Assembly: GCA_030828025.1 (NCBI GenBank)
Contig: JAURDG010000005.1
Location: 1-17,267 of the forward strand
Reading direction: 5' to 3'
DNA from: Flavobacteriaceae bacterium
Lineage (GTDB): Bacteria > Bacteroidota > Bacteroidia > Flavobacteriales > Flavobacteriaceae
DNA length: 17,267 nucleotides
Both the position numbers and the translations under genes were made by a program. Below the pieces are notes generated by a model. That model searched no databases. It had not been told where the DNA came from and saw only the letters and a list, made by a program, of their open reading frames with translations. Shown here one piece after another: positions 1 through 6,898 of this stretch (positions within the stretch are counted from its first letter, which is position 1; the number at the start of each line of letters is the position of its first letter).

Positions 1-164
1 CCTTAGAAGGGACAAAAGAAAGGGATGCACTAGTGCTATCTACCTGCAAAGAGCGAAATATTCCCGTGCAATGCAGCATGGGCGGTGGCTATGCGCCAGA
101 CGTTAATTTGATTGTTGAAGCACATGCCAATACCTACCGCATTGCCGAAGATATTTTTGGCTAA
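1..164 (+). CDS. Histone deacetylase / acetoin utilisation family protein, C-terminal fragment
   Basis: Only the last 53 codons are in the window; the 5' part lies to the left. Frame 3 reads through to TAA at 162-164. The visible end contains an ERDALVLSTCKERNIPV stretch, then SMGGGY, then a VEAHANTYRIAEDIF tail. This is the characteristic C-terminus of the zinc-dependent HDAC/AcuC/AphA-type deacetylases, in which the GGGY segment lines the active site. Family members remove acetyl groups from protein lysines or small acetylated amines; the substrate here cannot be told. The catalytic His/Asp zinc ligands lie outside the window. The stop codon overlaps the stop of the convergent ssb gene (TAG on the minus strand at 161-163). 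Family call is fairly sure, function is not. Confidence 0.8.
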   Translation, partial: LEGTKERDALVLSTCKERNIPVQCSMGGGYAPDVNLIVEAHANTYRIAEDIFG

Positions 165-487
165 AGCATTAACATTTCTTCAAGATGAATCTCAGCAGCT
201 TGTCTTTTTTCGCCAGATTTGGTTTCGTAATCACGATAAATTAGTCGCCCTTGACAAGCGACATGACTTCCCTTTTTAAGGTGCGTAAGGCATACATCGG
301 CTAACTTATTCCAAGCGACAATTCGATGCCACTGGGTGCTTTCGACAGCCTCGCCATCTTTGTTTTTAAAACGAATGTTGGTAGCGATAGAAAACTTCGC
401 CATCTTTTTTGCTGACTCTAGCTTGACTTCTTCGGGGGCATCTCCCAAGTGCCCGATAAGTTGAACATGATTTTGAATGGTACTCAT
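161..487 (-). CDS. ssb: Single-stranded DNA-binding protein, short form
   Basis: A 108-residue OB-fold protein. The N-terminus (NHVQLIGHLGDAPE) and the central QWHRIVAWNKLADV segment are classic SSB signatures, followed by GSHVACQGRLIYRDYETKSGE, the usual beta-hairpin before the last strand. It coats single-stranded DNA during replication and repair. It ends immediately after the OB fold (IHLEEMLML) and lacks the acidic C-terminal tail (DDDLPF-like) through which housekeeping SSBs recruit partners, so it is probably an accessory paralogue rather than the main replicative SSB. ATG at 485-487. It lies 25 nt downstream of the CBS-domain gene on the same strand, so the two are likely co-transcribed. 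Its stop overlaps that of the convergent deacetylase gene. Confidence 0.9.
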   Translation of the reverse strand: MSTIQNHVQLIGHLGDAPEEVKLESAKKMAKFSIATNIRFKNKDGEAVESTQWHRIVAWNKLADVCLTHLKKGSHVACQGRLIYRDYETKSGEKRQAAEIHLEEMLML

Positions 488-512
488 AATATTTGGGGTT
501 TAAAATTACACG

Positions 513-980
513 CTATTTACGCCATTGTTGACTACGCAACAATAAGGCGGCCTTAACAACATCTTGCCGACTAATTTGCCCGACCAATCTGCCCTGTTCC
601 AAGACGGGAAGTCTTCGTCTATTGGTTTGATGAAATATCGAAGCCGCATCAAAAATAGTTTTATCGGCTTCTATGGTGTCTGGGTTTTCAGACATAGTAT
701 CGCTCACCATTCGATCAAAAAAAGGCTGATTGAAGTACTTACTTTCCGACAGGTGCTTGATGCAATCCGCCTCGGAAATAATCCCGACCAATCGAGACAT
801 CTCGTCCAACACAGGACCTCCAGAAATCTTGTTGCGAATAAGAATCCGCATGACTTCCAAAATGGATTGTTGTGGGGAAAACGTAATCAAGTTACGTGTC
901 ATATAATCTCGAACCAAAAGCGATCTTTTTCGCTTTGGAATAAGTTTCTGACGTGCTGCTTGAAAACTTTTTATCGGCAT
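513..980 (-). CDS. CBS-domain pair protein
   Basis: A 155-residue protein consisting of a basic N-terminal segment (about residues 1-22, rich in Lys and Arg) and two CBS domains, roughly residues 24-82 and 90-150. Hallmarks are VRDYMTRNLITFSP with GGPVLDEMSRLVGIISEAD in the first, and VSDTMSENPDTIEAD with RRRLPVLEQGRLVGQISRQDV in the second. Tandem CBS domains form a Bateman module that usually binds adenine nucleotides and regulates a partner. No catalytic or membrane domain is attached, so this is a stand-alone module of unknown partner. It starts the minus-strand pair with ssb and diverges from the SDR gene at 1061; a plausible promoter lies at 1002-1031. Role in energy or stress sensing is only an inference. 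Confidence 0.85.
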   Translation of the reverse strand: MPIKSFQAARQKLIPKRKRSLLVRDYMTRNLITFSPQQSILEVMRILIRNKISGGPVLDEMSRLVGIISEADCIKHLSESKYFNQPFFDRMVSDTMSENPDTIEADKTIFDAASIFHQTNRRRLPVLEQGRLVGQISRQDVVKAALLLRSQQWRK

Positions 981-1001
981 TTTTGTTGCTCTTTAATTGA
1001 A

Positions 1002-1031
1002 CAAAAGATAGTCATTTTTTTTTATTTCCAA
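1002..1031 (-). promoter_or_regulatory. Candidate Bacteroidota promoter for the CBS-ssb pair
   Basis: On the minus strand a TTG (1031-1029) is followed by an 18-nt spacer and TATCTTTTG (1010-1002). This is close to the Bacteroidota -33 TTG / -7 TAnnTTTG arrangement, with one extra T in the -7 box. It sits about 20 nt upstream of the CBS ATG, inside the 80-nt divergent region. This is a pattern match only, in a very AT-rich stretch. Confidence 0.4.
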
Positions 1032-1060
1032 CATTATCAGGAAAAAATTTATTTTTGATC

Positions 1061-1879
1061 ATGCCAAAAAAGCTAAGTATTTTAGGATATGGCTGGTTAG
1101 GAACCGCATTAGCAAAGGAACTTCAGCAAAAGGACTATCAAGCACATGGTAGCACCACTACTGAGGCAAAGCTTGGCATGCTAAGTGCTGATGGTGTTGT
1201 TCCGCATCTTCTTCGTATTGGCAATCGAACGATACATGGTGCACTAGGTAATTTTTTGGACGAAGCTGCTGTTCTTGTGGTTGCTTTTCCCCCTGGATTA
1301 AGGCATGAACCACATGCCAACTATGCTGCACGCATCAAACAGGTGGTAGATGAAATGAAGCAATATGCTACCTGCAACGTATTGCTGCTGAGTAGTGTTG
1401 GTGTTTTTGGACAATCGCAAGGTATAGTAAACGAAAATAGCACACCCAAACCAGATAGTGAAGTCGGCAAGCAACTTGCTGAAGCCGAAGCAGCAATATT
1501 AAGTCTAGGCTCTCGTGCAAGTATTGTTCGCCTTGGCGGATTGGTTGGCGAAGGGCGACATCCCGCCAAACAGCTTTCGGGTAGAAAAAATATCACGCAT
1601 CCAAATGCTCCTACCAACTTGGTTCATCAAAAAGATGTGGTGCGCTTTTTGTGCGCCATCATAGCGCACCATGTTTGGGGGCATGTGTTACATTGTGTTA
1701 GCCCAATACATCATAAGAGAAAAGATTTCTATACCAAGCAATGTGCGTTGGCTGGACTTGAACAGCCCGAATTTAGCGCAACGGAAACAACACGCAACAA
1801 ACAGGTAGAAGACACCAAAAGCAAGTCGCTTTTCGGTTTTGATTATACGCTAGTCAACTGTAGTATTCAAGACTGTTGA
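1061..1879 (+). CDS. Atypical SDR-family NAD(P)-binding oxidoreductase (YeeZ-like)
   Basis: A 272-residue Rossmann-fold protein. The dinucleotide-binding motif GYGWLG is at residues 9-14, and SSVGVFG near residues 111-117 corresponds to the SSxxVYG strand of extended/atypical short-chain dehydrogenases. The usual catalytic YxxxK is not recognisable after it; the segment reads SEVGKQLAEAEAAIL, as in the YeeZ (SDR_a5) group, which is called atypical for this reason. Substrate unknown. The open frame extends to a TTG at 1055, but the ATG at 1061 places the glycine motif at the usual distance and is preferred. The 3' end overlaps the convergent lipoprotein gene by 30 nt. A TATTTTTG box ends 3 nt before the ATG. 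No evident link to the glucan locus. Confidence 0.8.
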   Translation: MPKKLSILGYGWLGTALAKELQQKDYQAHGSTTTEAKLGMLSADGVVPHLLRIGNRTIHGALGNFLDEAAVLVVAFPPGLRHEPHANYAARIKQVVDEMKQYATCNVLLLSSVGVFGQSQGIVNENSTPKPDSEVGKQLAEAEAAILSLGSRASIVRLGGLVGEGRHPAKQLSGRKNITHPNAPTNLVHQKDVVRFLCAIIAHHVWGHVLHCVSPIHHKRKDFYTKQCALAGLEQPEFSATETTRNKQVEDTKSKSLFGFDYTLVNCSIQDC

Positions 1880-2314
1880 TTCTTGAGCTGTGGTGCGTTG
1901 CGCAAAAACATTCCAGCTTTGTTTCATCTGGGCTATGAAGGCGGCCTGTTCGTTGATTGGGTCATTGCCCAAACGCTGGTCTGCTGCAATACTTGTATGG
2001 GTGAGGAAAACGGTGTAACGTGACCTAATTGGGTTGTTGTCCCACTCAGCTGGCCATGTTTGTTTTCCTAATTTAATGGCTTCTTCCTTAATTGTTTTTA
2101 GGGTAATCCTTCGTTGCTCAAAAGGAAGATTTGCAAGAGACTCCATCAACTGTACCAAGTTTGTCCAATCCAACGCTCCTTTTGGTGAAGGAAGTACCAT
2201 ACTTTCGGTGCTTATAAGGTTGTTTTGCGGTGCCATACGCTCATTGGGTACTTGTGTCGTCTTCGATTGACGACAAGCACATACAAGGCATAAAATAACA
2301 ACCCAATAACGCAT
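1850..2314 (-). CDS. Small lipoprotein of unknown function
   Basis: A 154-residue protein. The start is set at the ATG at 2314-2312, giving MRYWVVILCLVCAC followed by RQSK. That is a short hydrophobic signal with a plausible lipobox (V-C-A-C), and basic rather than acidic residues follow the cysteine, suggesting a periplasm-facing lipoprotein. The upstream TTG at 2320 would add only two residues. The mature part has no motif I recognise; its middle (residues about 50-100) looks alpha-helical and contains WPAEWDNNPIRSRYTVFLTH. It lies 36 nt after the GH3 stop, so it could be the last cistron of the glucan operon, but a TAnnTTTG box right before its ATG could give it its own promoter. The last 30 nt overlap the 3' end of the convergent SDR gene. 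A real gene is likely; function is unknown. Confidence 0.65.
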   Translation of the reverse strand: MRYWVVILCLVCACRQSKTTQVPNERMAPQNNLISTESMVLPSPKGALDWTNLVQLMESLANLPFEQRRITLKTIKEEAIKLGKQTWPAEWDNNPIRSRYTVFLTHTSIAADQRLGNDPINEQAAFIAQMKQSWNVFAQRTTAQESTVLNTTVD

Positions 2315-2317
2315 AGT

Positions 2318-2325
2318 CAAAGATA
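2318..2325 (-). promoter_or_regulatory. Candidate -7 box (TATCTTTG) next to the lipoprotein start
   Basis: On the minus strand TATCTTTG matches the Bacteroidota -7 consensus TAnnTTTG exactly and ends 3 nt before the lipoprotein ATG. A run of T lies 17 nt upstream where a -33 TTG would be expected, but no TTG is present. If used, transcription would start at or near the ATG. Confidence 0.35.
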
Positions 2326-2350
2326 CACTTCGAATCGTAAGTAAAAAAGT

Positions 2351-4363
2351 TTAGTTGTAGCTCTTTCCACTTCCTTGCGCAAATAAAACGCCTTCGCCTT
2401 CAGAAGAAGTTGGCCACGTAAGGTTGAGCCTCGCTTGCGGCTGGACATCCCCGAAAAGTACGTCGGCGATACCTTCACCAGCCATGCCAGGCAAAAAAGA
2501 AACAACAAACGCATCCCAATCAGCAATGAGGTCGTGTACCAATAATGGACGGCCTGTAAGCATTACCACAACCAAAGGATTACCAGATTTCTGAACACGC
2601 TGTAAGACTTCGGTGTCTAAAGGATTTAGGCTAAGATCGGCATCATCTCCATATCCTTCTGCATAAGGATACTCGCCAACTACGGCAACAACCACCTCAT
2701 CAGGGTTTAGCGAAACGGCATTGGGGTCATAGGTTATCGCATTGCTCGAGGCTACCTCAATCAATCCATTTAAGATTGACGTTCCTGCAGGCTGTAAAAT
2801 GCGATTGCCCATAAAATTTCCATATTCTTCCTCCGTAAGCGTTTGATTATTGTCTAAATCAACTTCATCAAACGGAGCGCTCCAAGTCGTAGGGTCAAAC
2901 TTATCCTCATAAATTTTTTGAAGCTGGCGCAAATACTCTTTTTTGGTAAGTATGTTGTTGGCATCTTCATCCAAAAAAGCAAAATCAGGGGTGAAAAAGC
3001 CTTGCCATTCAGTTGTCCAACCACCATTTTGCACGCCTAAATTATTGGCAGCAGAACCAACCACCCTGATGGGTGTGGATTTAGACAAGGGCAATATTCC
3101 CTCATTTTTGAGCACTAAGGTTGATTTTTGAACCGCCTCTCGTGCAAGTGCGCGGTGTACTTCGCTTCCCACCATGGGTAAGTCTGTCTCATCTTTGTAT
3201 GGGTCTTCAAAAAGCCCTAATTCCATTTTTACTTTTAGAATTCTACGCACCGCATCGTCCACACGAGACATCGGGACGCTACCCTCATTTACTGCTTCAA
3301 TAAGGTATTGGATAAACACCTTGTAGTGTTGTTGATTTTGACCTTCCATCACACCAGGAACCATGACCATGTCAATCCCTGCATTAATTCCATTTATAAC
3401 ATCAGATTTGTAATCCCCAGGAAGTTCATCAATTCCTGCCCAATCCGAAATAACAAAGCCTTCAAAGCCGAGTTCGTCCTTCAATAAGTCCGTAAGTAAA
3501 TATTTACTACCATGACATTTTTCGCCGCGCACACTATTGAAGCTGGCCATGATGGTTTTCACGTCAGCGGCAATGGCCGTTCTGTAAGGAGGCAGATAGA
3601 TTTGGCGTAAGGTTTTGTCGTCCAAGAGTACGTCTCCGCGATCCAGCATATAGGCATGCATGCCGTCTAATCGGGTGGCCGATCCCCAAATTGTAGCTCC
3701 ATCACCAATAAAATGCTTGGCGCAAGCGGCTACTTGTTTGTTTTGCACGTCGCTAAGCCGTGCTTGATAGCCCGTTACAGCAGATTTGGTTAATCCATCA
3801 ACCAAATCTGTTGTTTGACCAAATCCTTCGTAAAACCGTCCCCATCTTGGGTCTTGCGGAATGGTAACACAAGGTGAAAATGTCCAATGAATTCCCGTTG
3901 CAGCCACTTCTGTTGCTGTGGCTTTATTGATGCGGTAAACCAAATCCGCATCATTGGCAGCACCAAGTGCAAGGTTGTGTGGGAAGACTGTTGCGCCGAG
4001 TACATTGTTGTGTCCGTGAACGGCGTCTATTCCATAAATCAGTGGAATTCCCAACGGGTCTTGAAGCGCGATTTCCTGAAACCCATTTACCATTTCTAGC
4101 CAGGCTTTTGGGGTATTGGTTTGAGGTGCCGCACCGCCGCCACTTAAAATGGAGCCTAAATGATAGGTTTTAATGTCTGACACATCATCCAACAAGCGCA
4201 TATCTACTTGTGTCATTTGTCCGACCTTTTCCGCCAAGGTCATTTGATCCAAAAGTACCTCGACCCTTTGCGCCACAACCTTTTTGTTGCTTGATGTTGT
4301 CGGTGTACAGGCATAGACGAAAAAAGCGAGAAGAAAAGTAGATAGGATATGCAGCTTAACCAT
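2351..4363 (-). CDS. GH3 beta-glucosidase / exo-beta-glucanase lipoprotein with EF-hand insert
   Basis: A 670-residue lipoprotein. The signal peptide ends in VYAC (lipid Cys19) followed by TPTTSSNKK, a non-acidic tether that suggests the periplasmic face. The GH3 barrel follows, with GIDAVHGHNN near 111-120, KHFIGDG near 216-222 and the nucleophile motif FVISDW (Asp307). The second domain includes GGWTTEWQG (447-455) and GEYPYAEGYGD (563-573), which matches the acid/base region of plant ExoI-type exoglucanases; Glu569 is the likely acid/base. Expected action: release of glucose from the non-reducing ends of beta-1,3 (and related) gluco-oligosaccharides. Odd: about 68 residues with two EF-hand loops sit between those two C-terminal motifs. 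It lies 27 nt after the GH17 stop, with a palindrome overlapping that stop. The family is certain; exact linkage preference is inferred from context. Confidence 0.93.
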   Translation of the reverse strand: MVKLHILSTFLLAFFVYACTPTTSSNKKVVAQRVEVLLDQMTLAEKVGQMTQVDMRLLDDVSDIKTYHLGSILSGGGAAPQTNTPKAWLEMVNGFQEIALQDPLGIPLIYGIDAVHGHNNVLGATVFPHNLALGAANDADLVYRINKATATEVAATGIHWTFSPCVTIPQDPRWGRFYEGFGQTTDLVDGLTKSAVTGYQARLSDVQNKQVAACAKHFIGDGATIWGSATRLDGMHAYMLDRGDVLLDDKTLRQIYLPPYRTAIAADVKTIMASFNSVRGEKCHGSKYLLTDLLKDELGFEGFVISDWAGIDELPGDYKSDVINGINAGIDMVMVPGVMEGQNQQHYKVFIQYLIEAVNEGSVPMSRVDDAVRRILKVKMELGLFEDPYKDETDLPMVGSEVHRALAREAVQKSTLVLKNEGILPLSKSTPIRVVGSAANNLGVQNGGWTTEWQGFFTPDFAFLDEDANNILTKKEYLRQLQKIYEDKFDPTTWSAPFDEVDLDNNQTLTEEEYGNFMGNRILQPAGTSILNGLIEVASSNAITYDPNAVSLNPDEVVVAVVGEYPYAEGYGDDADLSLNPLDTEVLQRVQKSGNPLVVVMLTGRPLLVHDLIADWDAFVVSFLPGMAGEGIADVLFGDVQPQARLNLTWPTSSEGEGVLFAQGSGKSYN
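2789..2992 (-). other. EF-hand-pair insertion in the GH3 second domain
   Basis: These positions encode GH3 residues about 458-525. Two 12-residue loops fit the EF-hand calcium pattern: DEDANNILTKKE (465-476) and DLDNNQTLTEEE (502-513). Both have D/D/N at positions 1, 3 and 5, a hydrophobic residue at 8 and Glu at 12, and are 37 residues apart, as in a paired EF hand. The flanks (GGWTTEWQG before, AGTSILNGL after) are normally nearly contiguous in GH3 enzymes. Calcium binding is predicted from the pattern only. Confidence 0.75.
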
Positions 4364-4383
4364 GATGTTTATCTAATTTGTTG

Positions 4384-4403
4384 GCTAAAGTTAAAACTTT
4401 AGC
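4384..4403. repeat. Perfect 9-bp inverted repeat at the GH17-GH3 junction
   Basis: GCTAAAGTT, AA, AACTTTAGC: 9-bp arms around a 2-bp centre, overlapping the GH17 stop codon (4393-4391) and ending 20 bases short of the GH3 coding region. In minus-strand RNA it could form a 7-bp stem with a 6-nt loop. No T-tract follows in the direction of transcription, so it is not a standard intrinsic terminator; it may be an mRNA processing/stability hairpin or a protein-binding site. Confidence 0.6.
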
Positions 4404-5302
4404 TTTTCATTTTTGTCCCAAAGTCCCCAATAGGCACCTACTTCGCCTTCTGGGCCAACTTTCCAAGATTCATCAAAAGAAGAGAAGTAGAACATGTCTA
4501 TTTGTTCTTTTTTGGACCACGTTTGGGCGTTGATGAAATACTGCATGGCATTTACTTCCGACGGAACCGAATCTTTCAGGTTTTCGCCTTTACTTGGCCA
4601 TCCTGTTTCGGTAATAATCACGGGTTTGCCTTGAGCGGCATCCATTGCCTGTCCATACATTTGTTGCATGTGCTGGAGGGCATATTCGGCAGGGCATCCC
4701 TCCCAAAAAGGATAGCAATTTGCCAAAATAACATCTGAATGAGCTACAAGCGCTGGATGGGATGAGAACTCGTAATACGCATCAACATAACCAATAGGAA
4801 TATGGGCTGGTATGGCAGCGCGTACTCGTTTCATGTACGCCAGCAGTTCTTCAAGATTAAGATCGCCTCTGTAAAGCACTTCGTTGCCAACCGCAGCGAT
4901 AGTAACACAGCCTTCATTGGCAAGCTTGATAAGGGCGTTGATTTCTTCTTCGTTTTTTTCAAGGTCATCACTCAACCAAGCGCCCACTAGGGTTTTAATT
5001 CCATGCTGGTGAGCCCGACGTGGGATGTGCTCATTTCCCTCAATACACGAAAAGGAGCGAATCCATTTAACGTATGGCTTTAGGATTTTAATGCGGCGTT
5101 CGACTTGAGCTGCGGTAATGATATCGCCAGGTTGCTGACCATCCTCATACATGCTAAAGCATATTCCATGCATTCCTGTTTTTAGCGTTTTGCGCCACAA
5201 GGCTTTTAAATGTTCATTCGAATAGGCATCAAAATTAACCCCTTTGTAGGAGGAAAATTCCAATGTTTCCAGGTCAAAATCTATACCTTCTCTGTACGAC
5301 AT
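4391..5302 (-). CDS. GH17 beta-1,3-glucanase without signal peptide (cytosolic)
   Basis: A 303-residue single-domain GH17 TIM barrel. It has KGVNFDAYS at the first strand, the acid/base motif AAVGNE (Glu141), the nucleophile motif IITETGWPS (Glu232) and FYFSSFDESW near 271-280. GH17 enzymes are retaining glucanases, in marine flavobacteria mostly endo-acting on debranched beta-1,3-glucan. The N-terminus (MSYREGIDFDLETLEF) is hydrophilic. The preceding gene ends only 23 nt upstream, leaving no room for a hidden signal peptide. The enzyme is therefore predicted to work in the cytoplasm, unlike the other GH17 of this locus. It sits directly after the symporter gene, suggesting it shortens imported oligosaccharides for the phosphorylase encoded upstream. 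It could instead transfer glucosyl units, which some GH17 enzymes do. Confidence 0.9.
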   Translation of the reverse strand: MSYREGIDFDLETLEFSSYKGVNFDAYSNEHLKALWRKTLKTGMHGICFSMYEDGQQPGDIITAAQVERRIKILKPYVKWIRSFSCIEGNEHIPRRAHQHGIKTLVGAWLSDDLEKNEEEINALIKLANEGCVTIAAVGNEVLYRGDLNLEELLAYMKRVRAAIPAHIPIGYVDAYYEFSSHPALVAHSDVILANCYPFWEGCPAEYALQHMQQMYGQAMDAAQGKPVIITETGWPSKGENLKDSVPSEVNAMQYFINAQTWSKKEQIDMFYFSSFDESWKVGPEGEVGAYWGLWDKNEKLKF

Positions 5303-5325
5303 AATACGTTTAGTTTTTAGTTGAT

Positions 5326-6891
5326 TTAAAGTTCACCACGTCTTTCAACAAGTTTTTGTTTTATTTCTTTAGCACGCTTCTCGGAAAGGCTATAATTCCA
5401 CATCACCAACATGGCGAGTGCTGCGGTTGTTGCTGGAACCACAATGTCTGCAATTCGAAGTCGTGTCATGGTTTCGATGGTTTGATTGGTGATGTTCTGG
5501 TCAAAGCCGACAACTTTGAGGATTACACCACTCAAAATAATTGCCAATGCCTGCCCCAGCTTTACCATCCACCAATAAATAGCACCAAATGTTCCTTCTT
5601 TGCGCGGCATTCCATTTTTTAATTCATCTAGATCGCAAACATCTGCCGTCATCGACATCATCAACGTAAATAGACCGCCCATGCCAAAAGCAAACAACGG
5701 AATGGGCACAAACATGAGCCAAGGAATTCCATTGCTGGCATCAATGCTAAACCACATCATTCCTGCACTTTCCAAATAGGGATTAAGAAAGTCGAAAAGA
5801 GCCGTTATCCCATTATTCAAGCCCTGACCATATACTGTTTGGTTAAAGCTATTGTTTAGTTCAATATCAAAGCCCCACCATTTTAGCGAATAACCAATAA
5901 TGGACAACAGCGTTGAAATAAGAAAGGCGTTTCGCTTGCCCCATTTGGTCGCCATTTTAGAAATAATTGGAATGACTATAAAGGCCGTGATAATGGCGTT
6001 TAATGAGTTGAACCACGCTGGCCAAGTACCCGCCTGTTCCCAACTGCCCTTATTCAAGTAAAAGACAATGATAAATACAGAAAATGCAGCTACCAGTTGA
6101 AATCCATTAAAAACAAGAAATGTGGCACCACAAAGCTTCATAAACGGTTTGTTTTTTGACACTTCCTTGATAGATTGCCATAAGTCAACAATGTTTTTTG
6201 CCAAACTCTTCAAGTTAATTTCCTTCCTGTTTTCCAATTTTTCCGAATCAATCTCCCGACAAAAAATGGCAGGAAGCACCCCAAAAAGTGTACAGGTAAC
6301 CCCAACAATTATTGCCATGGTTCTGACGCCTTGCGCAGGATTGTCAAAAGTGTTTACATCAGGAATGATTACATATAGCCATGGAACGATGATCCAAGCA
6401 ATTTGCCCCATAGAGTTTGCCAGGCTCATCAATCTTGTGCGCTCGTTATAATCCGAAGTCAATTCATAGCCTAGACCAACAAGCGGTGTTGCAAACATAG
6501 TGTTCCCGACTAAAAACAATATTTGCAAAATCATAACGTACCAAAAATTGAACGTTTGCGATGCGTTTTCATCAAGTTGCCACATCAAAACAAATAGGAT
6601 TCCACTGATAATCGCTCCAGAGAAAATATAGGGTCGTCTTCTGCCCCATCTGGAGGTTGTGTTATCGGAAATAAAGCCCATTATCGGGTCGGTTAGTGCA
6701 TCAAAAATTCGAGGAACTCCGCCTAGAAGTCCTGCCCAAACGGGATCCATGCCGAAGGCGGTCAAAATAAAGACCTGTAAATAGACCCCCAAAACACCGG
6801 GCAGAAGATTGAGCACAAAATGTCCCGAACCAAATGCCGCCTTTTGCATTAACGGGACTGAGTTTCCTGAAGTGGAGGTTGGTAAAATCAT
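5326..6891 (-). CDS. GPH-family sugar:cation symporter (MFS_2)
   Basis: A 521-residue polytopic membrane protein with about 12 hydrophobic segments. Residues 61-89 carry the family signature after the second helix: RIFDALTDPIMGFISDNT followed by SRWGRRRPYI. The second half has the matching GKRNAF loop and a long FGMGGLFTLMMSMTADVCDLDE segment typical of glycoside-pentoside-hexuronide symporters. It should carry glucose or short beta-gluco-oligosaccharides from periplasm to cytoplasm with H+ or Na+. It starts 7 nt from the GH30 stop and is followed by the cytosolic GH17, so uptake of oligosaccharides rather than only glucose is a reasonable inference. ATG at 6889-6891; Met15 is an alternative start closer to the usual family N-terminus. 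The exact substrate cannot be read from sequence. Confidence 0.9.
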   Translation of the reverse strand: MILPTSTSGNSVPLMQKAAFGSGHFVLNLLPGVLGVYLQVFILTAFGMDPVWAGLLGGVPRIFDALTDPIMGFISDNTTSRWGRRRPYIFSGAIISGILFVLMWQLDENASQTFNFWYVMILQILFLVGNTMFATPLVGLGYELTSDYNERTRLMSLANSMGQIAWIIVPWLYVIIPDVNTFDNPAQGVRTMAIIVGVTCTLFGVLPAIFCREIDSEKLENRKEINLKSLAKNIVDLWQSIKEVSKNKPFMKLCGATFLVFNGFQLVAAFSVFIIVFYLNKGSWEQAGTWPAWFNSLNAIITAFIVIPIISKMATKWGKRNAFLISTLLSIIGYSLKWWGFDIELNNSFNQTVYGQGLNNGITALFDFLNPYLESAGMMWFSIDASNGIPWLMFVPIPLFAFGMGGLFTLMMSMTADVCDLDELKNGMPRKEGTFGAIYWWMVKLGQALAIILSGVILKVVGFDQNITNQTIETMTRLRIADIVVPATTAALAMLVMWNYSLSEKRAKEIKQKLVERRGEL

Positions 6892-6898
6892 ACGATTG

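Noticed and set aside
766..790. EF-hand-like GDKDTISKQELL segment in the phosphorylase, residues about 771-782
   Set aside because: The calcium-ligand spacing is poor, and a similar segment seems to be part of the normal phosphorylase fold; coordinates given here are residue-scale and the segment lies near 10909-10944 in the window.
564..1058. A 164-codon open frame on the plus strand opposite the CBS-domain gene
   Set aside because: It is antisense to a clear two-CBS protein, its translation shows no domain-like pattern, and it runs into the divergent promoter region.
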